In this document: piece after piece, positions 26,075 to 35,114 of the stretch
Layout of the letters: every line of letters begins with the position of its first letter
Position numbering within the stretch: position 1 is the stretch's first letter
Assembly: GCF_002975175.1 (NCBI RefSeq)
Contig: NZ_PCNZ01000003.1
Location: forward strand, 333,926-397,925
Source: Bacillus sp. MYb209
Lineage (GTDB): Bacteria > Bacillota > Bacilli > Bacillales > Bacillaceae_G
Reading direction: 5' to 3'
DNA length: 64,000 bases
The notes under the pieces: generated by a model
Told to the model about the DNA's origin: nothing
The model's input: only the letters and a program-made list of their open reading frames with translations
The model's database searches: none
Translations under genes and position numbers: made by a program

Positions 26075-27553
26075 TTAGCTTAATGTTGATGTGGTAGACC
26101 CCTTTTGAATCGGTATGTTTTTTGAAGCTAAGCTTACAATAATAGTTATTACGATATTAATAAATAATACTATTGCTCCTGTACTAATGTCGTTAATAGT
26201 GTGTGGGACTGTTGGAAAAAAGGTTGCGATTTTTATATTAAAAATCGTAGCATACAATACAATAAGTACTCCTGTAATAATTCCAGTCATTGCACCATAT
26301 TTATTAATATAATTTTTTTGAGAAAAACTAAGGAATAATGCAGGTGCCAATTGTGCGATAAGACTGTATGACATGATATTTAACATTGCAAGTGCTGTCC
26401 CACCAAATACTGTGAAGATTAAAGCAGTCAAAGAAAGGAAAATGATGAATAGTTTTGAAGCTACTAATTGTTGTTTTTCGGTAGCTTTTGGAAACACAAC
26501 ATTGTAAATCCCTTTTGTTAAACCAACAGATGCAGACATTAACATAACGGATGCTGGTACTAAAGCCGTTAGTAAACCAGCTGCTCCAACTATTCCAATG
26601 ACCCAAGGATCAAATGTTTGAATAGATAATCTTAAAAGAGAAAGATCTCCATCAGCTCCTTGTAAACCAGGAATTTTTACGATAGCTGAAAAGCCAATAA
26701 AGAACACAAACAGTAATAATATAGTGTATAAAGGTAGGGTAATTGCATTTTTACGAAGTGCTTTTTCACCATTTGCTGAGAAAACCACAGTGAAAGAAGT
26801 CGGTAATAAATAAAAAGATATTGCATTTAAAAGTATAGTAGAGATAAACCACGGTACACTTAGTCCTTGATCGGCTAACGTTAACAATTCAGGTTTAACG
26901 GCCTCAACAGACTTAAACATTTGCTCAATTCCACCAAAATAGTGGCTAGGAATGTATAGACCTAAAAAAATAACTACTCCCAAAATCATAATATCTTTAA
27001 TCACAGCTGTCCAAGCTGAGCCATGAATACCAGAGAATATTACATATGTTGTAATAACTATTGCACCTATAATACTTGCAACTATTGGTGAAATAGCTCC
27101 AAAAGAAGCTTCTGAAACAATGATTCCTAACCCTTTCATTTGTATGCAAATGTATGGTATAAGCGCTAAACTTCCCACAATAGCCACTATAACCCCCATT
27201 GCACGACTATCGTATTTAGATGCAAAATAATCAGGTTGTGAAATAATACCATGTTCTTTGCCATATCTCCAAATTTTAGGGGCAATCCAATAAGATATTA
27301 TATATGCTAGAAATATATACGCGGGCACATAATATGCAGCAGCACCTTTGGAATACGCCCAACCACTTCCGCCTAGAAAAGTAAAAGTCGTATAAACCTC
27401 TCCAGCTATTAATAGGAATATGAACAAGGTTCCAAAACCTCTGCCACCAACTGAAAATTGCTGCAAATTCATCTTTTTTCCTTTTCTTGCTGCTATCCCC
27501 AAATAAAGAGATAGGATTAAGAAAATAAAAATAATAAATAATGATATATTCAT
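26075..27553 (-). CDS. Sodium:solute symporter (SSS family)
   Basis: A 492-residue transporter with about 13 membrane helices that uses the sodium gradient to import a small organic solute. Typical features are the early FSVGGRGFGTLFIFLLIAGE and YTTFTFLGGSGWAYSKGAA, SQPDYFASKYDSRAMG, and HGSAWTAVIKDIMIL, as in PutP/PanF relatives. Its start overlaps the DUF3311 gene by 4 bases, a known pairing in which the small protein is an accessory subunit. It is likely in the same regulon as the amidohydrolase upstream, so it may import that enzyme's substrate; this is inference. Confidence 0.9.
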   Translation of the reverse strand: MNISLFIIFIFLILSLYLGIAARKGKKMNLQQFSVGGRGFGTLFIFLLIAGEVYTTFTFLGGSGWAYSKGAAAYYVPAYIFLAYIISYWIAPKIWRYGKEHGIISQPDYFASKYDSRAMGVIVAIVGSLALIPYICIQMKGLGIIVSEASFGAISPIVASIIGAIVITTYVIFSGIHGSAWTAVIKDIMILGVVIFLGLYIPSHYFGGIEQMFKSVEAVKPELLTLADQGLSVPWFISTILLNAISFYLLPTSFTVVFSANGEKALRKNAITLPLYTILLLFVFFIGFSAIVKIPGLQGADGDLSLLRLSIQTFDPWVIGIVGAAGLLTALVPASVMLMSASVGLTKGIYNVVFPKATEKQQLVASKLFIIFLSLTALIFTVFGGTALAMLNIMSYSLIAQLAPALFLSFSQKNYINKYGAMTGIITGVLIVLYATIFNIKIATFFPTVPHTINDISTGAIVLFINIVITIIVSLASKNIPIQKGSTTSTLS

Positions 27554-27750
27554 TCTGTCTCACTCCCTTTATTATCGGGATCAAGCTTATAAACAATGGT
27601 TAAAATAATTGAGGAAAGTACCATCCAAAATAAAATCCAAAATAAAAGAAAAGGCATTCCTAATACGTAAGGCTCAATTCTATTTGCAAATGGCAAGAAT
27701 CCAACACACCCTATAAAAGGAATTAAGAGTAAGAGTTTAATATATTTCAA
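27550..27750 (-). CDS. DUF3311 small membrane protein
   Basis: A 66-residue protein with two membrane helices, LLLLIPFIGCVGFLPFA and PFLLFWILFWMVLSSIILTI, and a short charged tail. DUF3311 proteins are encoded directly before SSS symporters, and here the stop overlaps the symporter start (ATGA). It probably stabilises or regulates the symporter, as the small subunit does in other two-gene sodium symporters. The ATG at 27750 follows AGGAGGTCG. Residue pattern and context agree well. Confidence 0.88.
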   Translation of the reverse strand: MKYIKLLLLIPFIGCVGFLPFANRIEPYVLGMPFLLFWILFWMVLSSIILTIVYKLDPDNKGSETE

Positions 27751-28080
27751 AATATGCTCGACCTCCTATTTCATAGTTTGAATTTTTATGGATTAAGAGC
27801 CAATATCATAAAAGGATTTGTTAATATATAAATCCTTTTTAATTTTCTGGCATCTAAATCCCTGCTATGCAGAATAAAAGTAACCTATACTCGTTTATTC
27901 TTTCTGTTTTCACTTCACATGCGGCAGAAAAAAGACCTGACCACTTCTATGCATAGCCAGATACTTTCTCCCATCTATAAAGAGGGGTTTTACGTCTTTT
28001 TTTAATTGATGTATATATAATAATGCGAAGTAATATTATTGTAATAACCCCCTTTTATTAACAAATCCTTTTGCCTAGAT
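27751..28080. other. 330-base gap between amidohydrolase and DUF3311 genes
   Basis: No gene. AAAAAAGAC near 27937 and GTCTTTTTT near 27993 could form a weak long stem, a possible terminator between the two units. I found no -24/-12 promoter here, so whether the transporter is read from the upstream sigma-54 promoter is open. Confidence 0.4.
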
Positions 28081-29706
28081 TTAATTTTTCATCATTAAAT
28101 CATTCTCCTTTTGATAGACAATTTCCCCATCAATAATCGTTGTCTCCACTTTCAAATCCTTAATACGGTCTGGTTTAGCTTTTAAAATACTTTCACTTAA
28201 AATAACTAAATCAGCTAATTTCCCTACCTCTAGGCTGCCTTTTATATCCTCTTCAAAACTTGCATAAGCGCCATTCCATGTGTAAAGTTTAATAGCTTCT
28301 AATACACTAATGGATTGATTCGTGCCAATTTCGGCTCCAAATTGGCTTTTTCTATTAACTGCAGTATGAATTCCTAATAAAGGATTATAATCAGTAACCG
28401 GTGCATCTGAACTACCTGCTGCAACAATACCTTTATCTATATAATCACGAGCAGCGTACATATAATTAACACGTTCACCATAATTGTGTGCATATATCTC
28501 GCCATATTCATATGGAAATGGTGGATTTGGAATAGGAATGACTTCAAGTTGTTTCATTCTTTCTTGTAAATCTGGGGTTGAAACTCCTGCATGCTCGATT
28601 CGATGACGATGATTTTTCCTTGGTGCTTCTTTTAACGCTCTTTCTACGCAATTTAAATACATTTCAATGGCTTTATCACCTTGAGCATGTACTGTAATTT
28701 GATATCCTTTTTTATGTGCTTCACCTAAAACTTTATATATTTCTTCCTCACTATAATAAAGAATCCCAAAATTGTTAGCATCGCTGGAGTAGGGTTCTCG
28801 AGTTGCAATCGTTGGACCAGAGCTACTTCCATCTAAAAATATTTTAGCCGGCCCAATCCTAAATTTCTCATCCCCTGTACCGGTTACTATCCCTGCATTC
28901 ATCATTTTATTTACAAATTTATCGGATTCATTTATGGTACCAATTATTGCATATACCCGAACACGGATGTCTTTGGTTTTTATAGCTGTTTGTAACAAAC
29001 GATAACAATTAGAATCAAAAGTAGCTGCTTCATGAATACTCGTGATACCCCCTGAAATGAAATGATCCGACGCGATTTTAACAGCTTTCATAAGTTCATC
29101 ATCTGTATAGCTTGCTACATCATTGATCTTCATATTGGCAGCTTCAAATAATTTTCCTGTAATTTCTCCCTTCTCATTCTTTTCAATTACCCCACCTTGA
29201 GGATTCGGTGTCTTTTCGTCAAATCCAGCCTTCTCGAGTGCTGCTGTGTTTACGATACAGATATGTCCGCACGTACGAGAAATGATGATTGGATGCTTCG
29301 TTGAAATGGCATCTAACTCAGCAATCGTTGGATATCGCTTCTCCTTTACGGTAGTTTCATTAAACCCCCAAGCTCTTATCCACTCACCTTCTGGAGTTTC
29401 CAACGCCTTTTTCTTAAGCTCATTCAGCACAGCTGCAACAGAGTCGATGTGACTTTCTTTACAGCTGATGTTCAACTGAAAAACCCCATATAAAACCAGG
29501 TGTGTGTGTGAATCAATAAATCCAGGAAGAAGGGATTTGCCTGCTAAGTCAATGACTTCAGTCTTCTCCCCAATGAATTTATTCGTTTCTAAATTTGAAC
29601 CGACCCCAATTATTCGATTATCCTTTATTGCTACAGATTCCACTATTGAGTTTTGTCTGTCTGATGTAATAACTTCACCATTGATAAATACTAGATTTGC
29701 ATTCAT
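28081..29706 (-). CDS. YtcJ-like amidohydrolase
   Basis: A 541-residue metal-dependent hydrolase of the amidohydrolase_3 group. It opens NANLVFINGEVITSDRQNSI, has the HxH metal motif FIDSHTHLVLYG at about residues 64-75, further ligands in TVHAQGDKAIEMY and RHRIEHAG, and the catalytic aspartate in GSSDAPVTDYNP, then the C-terminal composite domain GSLEVGKLADLVIL. Such enzymes hydrolyse amides or cyclic ureas and formamides; the substrate is unknown. The ATG at 29706 follows AAGGATGG. A -24/-12 promoter 428 bp upstream and a divergent sigma-54 activator suggest tight substrate-induced expression together with an importer. Confidence 0.9.
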   Translation of the reverse strand: MNANLVFINGEVITSDRQNSIVESVAIKDNRIIGVGSNLETNKFIGEKTEVIDLAGKSLLPGFIDSHTHLVLYGVFQLNISCKESHIDSVAAVLNELKKKALETPEGEWIRAWGFNETTVKEKRYPTIAELDAISTKHPIIISRTCGHICIVNTAALEKAGFDEKTPNPQGGVIEKNEKGEITGKLFEAANMKINDVASYTDDELMKAVKIASDHFISGGITSIHEAATFDSNCYRLLQTAIKTKDIRVRVYAIIGTINESDKFVNKMMNAGIVTGTGDEKFRIGPAKIFLDGSSSGPTIATREPYSSDANNFGILYYSEEEIYKVLGEAHKKGYQITVHAQGDKAIEMYLNCVERALKEAPRKNHRHRIEHAGVSTPDLQERMKQLEVIPIPNPPFPYEYGEIYAHNYGERVNYMYAARDYIDKGIVAAGSSDAPVTDYNPLLGIHTAVNRKSQFGAEIGTNQSISVLEAIKLYTWNGAYASFEEDIKGSLEVGKLADLVILSESILKAKPDRIKDLKVETTIIDGEIVYQKENDLMMKN

Positions 29707-29965
29707 ACATACACCATCCTTTTTATATAAGTACAAATTGAAAAACAGACATAAAACCTTTCTTTTTAGGTAGGAGAAAGAATCCGGTCATTCATAGAAG
29801 CTGTCATATCCTTTTCCTGCCCCATGCCAAGTGAAAACAAAGAGAGAAAACGAGTGCAGATCACCTTTTATTCTTCATAACCGTGACTTATATGCTAGAA
29901 AGTCAAAATGGATATATTTTTGGTAATTTTTATCTATCATCCCTATTAATTATAATAATTTATCA

Positions 29966-29979
29966 TTAAAACGCTTTCA
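29966..29979 (-). promoter_or_regulatory. Candidate CcpA cre site in the amidohydrolase leader
   Basis: On the minus strand this reads TGAAAGCGTTTTAA, one base off the cre consensus TGWAANCGNTNWCA. It lies about 145 bp downstream of the predicted sigma-54 start site, where CcpA could block elongation. Confidence 0.4.
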
Positions 29980-30133
29980 TTAAACAACATTCCTAGCATA
30001 AGCTTTTTCTCTGCTAGTAAAAATGGCGATCCTCTTCCATTCCGATAAAATGAAAAATCCTTGATAAATAGAAAAGATTCTATTAACTACCTCCCTCTAT
30101 AAATTAATAATTCCGCACTGTACACTTTTATAA

Positions 30134-30149
30134 TGCAAAAATCATGCCA
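30134..30149 (-). promoter_or_regulatory. Sigma-54 (-24/-12) promoter
   Basis: Read on the minus strand this is TGGCATGATTTTTGCA, matching TGGCAYG-N4-TTGCA with the GG and GC exactly 12 bases apart. It points at the amidohydrolase, leaving a leader of about 415 bases. The divergent gene encodes a sigma-54 activator. Confidence 0.75.
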
Positions 30150-30282
30150 TCAATTTGGAACGAAAATATAAAAAATAGACTGAAAATTATAAAAATTCTA
30201 TTTAAATCTAGCTATTGTGAGATATAATGAATTGAATTCGTTTCAATAGATTCATAAATGGTTCATTCTGTTCACTAATTTC

Positions 30283-30318
30283 CATCTACTTTGAACCACT
30301 TACGGTTCAACATAGATG
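30283..30318. promoter_or_regulatory. 15-bp inverted repeat, likely enhancer for the sigma-54 activator
   Basis: CATCTACTTTGAACC (30283-30297) pairs with GGTTCAACATAGATG (30304-30318), 13 of 15 matched. It is 134 bp upstream of the -24 box, within the usual 100-200 bp enhancer range, and 22 bp before the activator's own start, so it may also autoregulate. An extra GGTTCA half-site is at 30260. Confidence 0.6.
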
Positions 30319-30340
30319 CATTCATAGGAGGATTTAAGCC

Positions 30341-31759
30341 ATGTCCGACATTCCTGTCCAAATTGAAACCAAATATCTCTTGAAGATTCTTGATAGTCTT
30401 GAAAGTGGGATAAATATTGTTGACAAAAATGGAACGATTATGTGGGTAAACCAAGCGTGTTGTAAGCTTTTTAACAAAAGCAAGGAAGATTTGATTGGCA
30501 GGAATATTTTCGTTCTGAAAAAAGAGGGTGCGTTCACTCCATCCGTAATTGAAATGGCTTTACAAAATGGAAGTACTGTAACCACTGTGCAAGAAATTAC
30601 CGGTGGTAATAAGATGACAGTAACAGGGGACATTATTTTGGATGAGCAGGAAAACCCCATTTATTTTGTAGCACATGGTCATGATATAAGCAATTGGATG
30701 GATAATGTTTCTAAACTAGAATGGGAAGAATTAGCCCCCGTATTGAAGCGGTATTTACTAGAAATAAAAAAAATGAATACCCGATATATTCTAATAAAGG
30801 AGGCACAGTCCTTTATCGGACATAGCAAAGTACATAATTTGCTTGCTGAAATCATGGAAAGAGTAGCAAGTGTTGATTCAACTGTGCTTATTAACGGAGA
30901 AACAGGAGTTGGAAAAAACGTAGTTGCGAAGCGTATTCATGAATTGAGCGAACGAAACAGTCAACCCTTTGTTCACTTAAATTGTGCAGCAATTCCCGAT
31001 TCACTTCTCGAATCTGAATTGTTCGGCTACCACAAGGGAGCCTTTACAGGGGCTAATTCAAAAGGGAAAACAGGGCTCGTCAAAACAGCCGAAAAAGGAA
31101 CGCTTTTTTTGGATGAAATTAGTGAACTTCCGCTACATCTGCAGCCAAAGCTCCTTCAATTACTACAGGACAAAACCTATATGCCTATTGGCAGTTCACA
31201 GTTAGTAAAGGCTGATATTCGCATTATTGCAGCAACAAACCGCAAAATCGAAGAAATGGTAAAAGAGGGAAAATTCCGGTCCGACCTATATTATCGACTT
31301 CATGTTTTACCAGTAAACATTCCGCCGCTACGCGAGCGACATGAAGATATTTTTCCGCTAATCCATTTCTATTTGCAAAAGTATAACCAAATATTCAACC
31401 AAACACGTACCTTCTCGAAGCAAACGATAGGTGTTTTACAACGTTATCAGTGGCCGGGAAATATACGCGAGTTGGAAAATACTGTTGAGCAGCTCGTTAT
31501 TATGGCTAAAAAGGAAGAAATCTCGATTCATGATTTACCAGAGCGCTTTCTCTCAGTAAGCATGGAAGAAGAAGCTTTAGAATCTCTGAAAAAAGGCAAC
31601 AATTTAAGCGAGATTATCGAAAGTATGGAAAAAACAATTATAGAACAGGCATTTAAGGAAAATAAGACTACACGTAAAACTGCAAAAGTTCTTGGAATTA
31701 CTCAAACTTCACTGATCCGTCGTTTAAAAAAGTACAATATTCGCAATGAAAAAGAATAG
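30341..31759 (+). CDS. Sigma-54-dependent transcriptional activator (PAS-AAA-Fis)
   Basis: A 472-residue enhancer-binding protein. Residues about 8-125 are a PAS sensor (LDSLESGINIVDKNGTIMWV and YFVAHGHDIS). The AAA+ domain spans about 155-390, with Walker A GETGVGKN, the sigma-54 contact loop GYHKGAFTGA, Walker B GTLFLDEI, sensor 1 RIIAATNRKIEEM and the YQWPGNIRELENTVEQL segment. A Fis-type helix-turn-helix closes the protein: TTRKTAKVLGITQTSLIRRL. GAFTGA is intact, so it should activate. It is divergent to the amidohydrolase, which has a -24/-12 box. ATG 30341 follows AGGAGG. The PAS ligand is probably the amidohydrolase substrate or product. Confidence 0.93.
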   Translation: MSDIPVQIETKYLLKILDSLESGINIVDKNGTIMWVNQACCKLFNKSKEDLIGRNIFVLKKEGAFTPSVIEMALQNGSTVTTVQEITGGNKMTVTGDIILDEQENPIYFVAHGHDISNWMDNVSKLEWEELAPVLKRYLLEIKKMNTRYILIKEAQSFIGHSKVHNLLAEIMERVASVDSTVLINGETGVGKNVVAKRIHELSERNSQPFVHLNCAAIPDSLLESELFGYHKGAFTGANSKGKTGLVKTAEKGTLFLDEISELPLHLQPKLLQLLQDKTYMPIGSSQLVKADIRIIAATNRKIEEMVKEGKFRSDLYYRLHVLPVNIPPLRERHEDIFPLIHFYLQKYNQIFNQTRTFSKQTIGVLQRYQWPGNIRELENTVEQLVIMAKKEEISIHDLPERFLSVSMEEEALESLKKGNNLSEIIESMEKTIIEQAFKENKTTRKTAKVLGITQTSLIRRLKKYNIRNEKE

Positions 31760-31863
31760 CGTTTTTGTTGTAGGGGGATTAATTTTTTTCTTAATTTGAT
31801 GGCTATGAGGCGGTACCCGTTATGTACCCACGACTGTTGACTATAATAGCTTGCAGAGCAAAC

Positions 31864-31990
31864 CTTATGCTGTAGACTACACCGATTTACAGCATAAGAT
31901 AGATTATATTAACCTCGTTTTTATTTCTGAAAATTCAAATAAATATCATTCCAAATTATAACATTTTATAATTTGGAATGATATTTATTT
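31864..31990. repeat. Two strong hairpins downstream of the activator gene
   Basis: CTTATGCTGTA (31864-31874) pairs with TACAGCATAAG (31888-31898). Next, a 25-bp arm at 31937-31961 pairs without mismatch with 31966-31990 around a 4-base loop. The second may terminate the activator transcript despite lacking a long T-run. Confidence 0.6.
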
Positions 31991-32129
31991 TATGTGATTG
32001 TAGTAGAACGTCTTGCGCGGCAGATTTGAGGTGTAGTACTGGTGGAAATCCACATTCTTATGTAGGATTATAGTTGAGTTCAGTGATCTTTCTAAATTCA
32101 AGGTTTTCAATAATTGTATCTGCAATTTA

Positions 32130-32260
32130 AAAAGCAAACTTTCTTTCTTGTATACGGTAATTGAATTTTGACTACTGCCGTATGGCTACTTCACCTAAAC
32201 CTTGATAACATGAAGAAAACTTATCTCGAAGCTGAAATGTTGTAGAATCTAGAATCCGAA
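32130..32260 (-). pseudogene. Remnant of an IS4/IS231-like transposase
   Basis: The minus strand reads RILDSTTFQLRDKFSSCYQG then LGEVAIRQ, a stop, and after a frame change KIQLPYTRKK. This resembles the first DDE aspartate block of IS231 transposases (LDSTxFQLP followed by a glycine-rich loop and KIQLQY). Only about 45 codons are readable and there are stops and a frame change, so it is a decayed piece. The region 31991-33106 otherwise contains no gene; it holds two hairpins of the dispersed family and a stem GGAC/GTCC near 32865-32885. Confidence 0.5.
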
Positions 32261-32400
32261 TAGTATTCTTCTTTTGTAGGAACACAATTTATATGCATGA
32301 TTTCACAAGTGCAATCCATACTATATTTAGGTCTTAATATCTAAAACCCTTATTTCAGTCTTATACCTAATAAAGCGCTCCTCTCTCTTCCTGGGGGCTA

Positions 32401-32430
32401 AGCAGTTAGCTTTTGCTAGCTGTTCTTTTA
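32401..32430 (+). repeat. Dispersed hairpin family, copy 2
   Basis: AGCAGTTAGC, TTTT loop, GCTAGCTGTT then CTTTTATTTT. Same loop and core as 6299-6328. Confidence 0.6.
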
Positions 32431-32527
32431 TTTTATCTGAATAAAATTCCGAAACTTCCACATAATATCTATAAGCTGTTCACTTCAAGAATAGCGAACT
32501 AGTTTCTTTTGTTAATAAATTGCAATG

Positions 32528-32557
32528 GAGCGGTTAGCTTTTGCTAGCGGCTCTTTT
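32528..32557 (+). repeat. Dispersed hairpin family, copy 3
   Basis: GAGCGGTTAGC, TTTT loop, GCTAGCGGCTC then TTTT. The fifth stem pair is G-C here and A-T in copy 1, a compensating change that supports RNA pairing. Confidence 0.65.
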
Positions 32558-33106
32558 GTTTTCATCATTAAATCGTTTGCATCATATATCGTAGTATTTC
32601 TTTCTATTATGTGAGCTCGTTACTTACCTTGAGAATTTGATGTTTTTCCTTAGAACATTCCAACGAATATTGAATACTTTATTTTCGAAAAATGCTCTAT
32701 TTTACCAAAAGGTGATTTGACGATAATCGTCTTTTTATTTATGAAAACTATACAAAATGAAATTTTTATATCAATCTTCATCAAATTCTGTAACAGTTAC
32801 ATACTTTCAATGATTCTTTCTTTCTGCCACTCTCATTTGATTCGCCTGCGTTGTGTAAAATTGGACTACTAGAGGAAGTACGTCCAAAATTGCATCTCAC
32901 CTTTTCCCTTTCTCACAAGATTACAAATTTATTAAGAACTAATAATTTTTATATCCTTTAAATTTGTCATCACAAGTAATTTTTATAATTAGTTCATTTC
33001 TCTATATAATTTGTGCATATGATTCCATTCAAAGATACAAAATATTTAAGTAACTATTTATAATTACATTGTTTTTATATCAAAATCCACAAAGGAGCTA
33101 CATAAC

Positions 33107-33319
33107 ATGAATAAAAAAAATCTATTAAGTCAACAACTTGACGACGTGTCATCAGATGCTCTGAATACTCCTAGTAAGGCCCAAGAACAAATGCAAGAAA
33201 CATCTCAAGAGGCACATAATCCGAACAACACCAATGTTAAAAAGAAAGACATTACTTAAGATTTACATGACGTAGACTTACCAATTTTAGACGTATATAG
33301 AACAACGACCAAAAAGTAA
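33107..33319 (+). pseudogene. Small hydrophilic protein gene split by one in-frame TAA
   Basis: AAAGGAG stands 8 bases before the ATG at 33107. The frame reads MNKKNLLSQQLDDVSSDALN and on to KKKDIT, 50 residues, then TAA at 33257-33259, and continues in the same frame as DLHDVDLPILDVYRTTTKK to a second TAA at 33319. The part after the stop has the same protein-like character, so the original gene probably made 70 residues. It is polar, rich in Gln, Asn and Asp, with no membrane segment. I know of no family. It may instead be a functional 50-residue protein. Confidence 0.5.
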
Positions 33320-33389
33320 CTTTCAAAGGGAAAAATCTTAAGAACGAGTGAACTTAATTCTTTTCCCTTTTCCTATTCAAATAACCATT

Positions 33390-33755
33390 TTATAACGCTC
33401 TTAAATACCCGATTTCCCTTGCATAATCACACATCTTTTCCATTCCTTCTTCTGGCCACCCACAATGAATACAGTACAATCCGGCATAACCATTTCGCCA
33501 ATTTGAATTATCATTACCGAATATAAAGTCCGTGAAATCTCTAATTAACCCCCACATCGTTCCGTCACTTGAGAAATATCTGCATCGCTTCTTGTCATAC
33601 GCATTGGAATAGTGGTCAACGAACTATAGATTTCTACCATCATGTTTAAAATAAGCTGTTCTATTTTCATCTTCATAATGAAAGATATCCTTTTCGTGAT
33701 CTGCTAAGTAACTAAGAAGTGAATTTACGATTTCAATGCGTTTTTGTTTGTCCAT
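33390..33755 (-). pseudogene. About 121-codon gene interrupted by one amber codon
   Basis: From ATG 33755 the minus strand reads MDKQKRIEIVNSLLSYLADH and YEDENRTAYFKHDGRNL, then TAG at 33626-33624, then continues in the same frame with FVDHYSNAYDKKRCRYFSSD, LIRDFTDFIFGNDNS and YCIHCGWPEEGMEKMCDYAR to a TAA at 33390. There is no frameshift, only this one stop. The C-terminal half has a CIHC motif that could bind metal. I do not recognise the family. The single lesion suggests recent inactivation, a sequencing error, or readthrough. Confidence 0.6.
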
Positions 33756-33857
33756 TTCCCTTTACGAATAATCTTTTTTATATTACACATACTACTTCTG
33801 AGCCGACTTCCCACCGGCTTCACTCTTTTCAAAACGGGGATTTCTCCTCCGTGTCAT

Positions 33858-33900
33858 GCACAAACGGCGGTTAACCTAGTCAGTTATCTGCCGTTTGTGC
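33858..33900. repeat. 11-bp perfect GC-rich hairpin
   Basis: GCACAAACGGC (33858-33868) pairs exactly with GCCGTTTGTGC (33890-33900). It stands in a 440-base gap without genes (33756-34195). Confidence 0.6.
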
Positions 33901-33988
33901 GTATAAACGTAAAAATTCTTGTCTACACTGTTTAGAGAAAACATCTTAAGCCATTTGTAGACATCTCCAGCACAGGTTATTTGTACGG

Positions 33989-34020
33989 CCGATACAATAA
34001 AAAGTATCGGTCTTATTTCT
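33989..34020 (+). terminator. Terminator-like hairpin
   Basis: CCGATAC (33989-33995) pairs with GTATCGG (34004-34010), followed by TCTTATTTCTTT. No plus-strand gene is evident upstream. Confidence 0.55.
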
Positions 34021-34195
34021 TTATCTCCGTATTACTTTTCGACAAAATAACACTTTTGTTTAATTTGTTTCTTTTCATTGGACAGCTCTTTAATTCTTAC
34101 TCTCTTGTCGCCCACTACAAATGTCGAATAACCTGTACATAGTTACATTCAACTTGATAAAATGCAGATAAGGTAGTCAGAAAGGTGATGATGTT

Positions 34196-34366
34196 ATGTT
34201 CCAACAACAAAATAATAGGGATCGTGTCATGTTTTCTATGCAAGGTATCCCAACAAACAAAGCTAACATGAATCAATTGCCAAAATGGATTAGAATATTT
34301 GGCTATTGTGCATTTACATTTATGACATTAAGCGCTTTATTGCTATTGATATTAAGTTTGAATTAA
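34196..34366 (+). CDS. Small membrane protein, 56 residues
   Basis: The ATG at 34196 is preceded by GAAAGGTGATG with good spacing. The product has a polar N-terminal half (MFQQQNNRDRVMFSMQGIPT) and one C-terminal membrane helix (IFGYCAFTFMTLSALLLLIL) with positive residues just before it, so the N-terminus should stay in the cytoplasm. It is intact, unlike the broken small genes around it. I do not recognise the family; its size and topology resemble small B. cereus-group membrane peptides of unknown role. A terminator lies 155 bases downstream. Confidence 0.6.
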   Translation: MFQQQNNRDRVMFSMQGIPTNKANMNQLPKWIRIFGYCAFTFMTLSALLLLILSLN

Positions 34367-34520
34367 ATTATTTTATATAAAGAATCCAACGGGATATACA
34401 GACTTGTCCACTGTTCATAATTCTGTAACACATACGTACGAGTTCCTGTGTTAAACTAATCTTATTCAAAGAAGTCATTCGTTATTTATTGAATCAACAA
34501 TTCTTAATACCCCGTCCCCT

Positions 34521-34549
34521 GCCCTAGCTCCCCTGCTAGGGCTTTTTGT
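34521..34549 (+). terminator. Rho-independent terminator
   Basis: GCCCTAGC (34521-34528) pairs with GCTAGGGC (34535-34542), followed by TTTTTGTT. Confidence 0.85.
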
Positions 34550-34765
34550 TATTTCGATTTTTTCTATTAAATTCGTATTCTTCATAACTACCATCCTTTC
34601 AATTTGCTATGCTACTAATCATTTTTATAACTTCATCAGTATCTATAAGAAAATGAGCGTTTTTTTAAGTATGCCTGTTACATAATTACTGGATGTTTAC
34701 CCTGGCAGTTCGCTCCCTCTTGCTCCTTGTACTTGCTGTACCGCTTAGTTATAAAGTGAAACTTC

Positions 34766-34818
34766 AATCAGTGGAGGCTTTCTCCATCCCTGACTGATTG
34801 TCAGCCCGTTAGTGCGGG
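34766..34818. repeat. Double hairpin of interspersed-repeat type
   Basis: AATCAGT-GGAGG pairs with CTCC-ACTGATT (34766-34799), followed by CCCG/CGGG at 34805-34818. I recall similar hairpins scattered in B. cereus genomes; that recollection is not proof. The surrounding gap 34367-34904 has no gene. Confidence 0.4.
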
Positions 34819-34904
34819 ATAAAATTATAGTGTAACTATCTTTTTCTACGCTAAAATACCAAAAGCACTCGTTTCCATTAGTTGACAATCAAGTGCTTTA
34901 AATC

Positions 34905-35114
34905 CTATTTTCTATTTCCTCTCAAAATTTTCTTACGGGATTTATTTATGCCTTTAAATACATTAAATTCGTCCACATTTGATTTTTTTCTTTCACCAGA
35001 ACTACCTTCACCCGTACCCTTAGACTTATTTACTTTCCCTACATGATATACAAGTTCTTCAACATTCTGCTTAAATTACAGTGCCGTATGCAAATTACTT
35101 TGAAATTCTACCAT
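34905..35114 (-). pseudogene. 69-codon gene interrupted by one in-frame TAA
   Basis: GAGGAG lies 8 bases before the ATG at 35114. The frame reads MVEFQSNLHTAL, then TAA at 35078-35076, and continues FKQNVEELVYHVGKVNKSKG, TGEGSSGERKKSNVDEF and NVFKGINKSRKKILRGNRK to a TAG at 34905. The part after the stop is a basic, Ser/Lys-rich protein-like sequence, so the gene was probably whole once. No family recognised. A short 12-residue leader peptide followed by a second, reinitiated frame is another reading, but there is no second start codon near. Confidence 0.55.

Noticed and set aside
29811-29835. Second sigma-54 promoter closer to the amidohydrolase (TTGGCATGGGGCAGG on the minus strand)
   Set aside because: There is no GC at the required 12-base distance from GG.
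34680-34820. Possible riboswitch because of paired hairpins
   Set aside because: No plus-strand or minus-strand gene follows at a suitable distance and no conserved riboswitch core was recognised.
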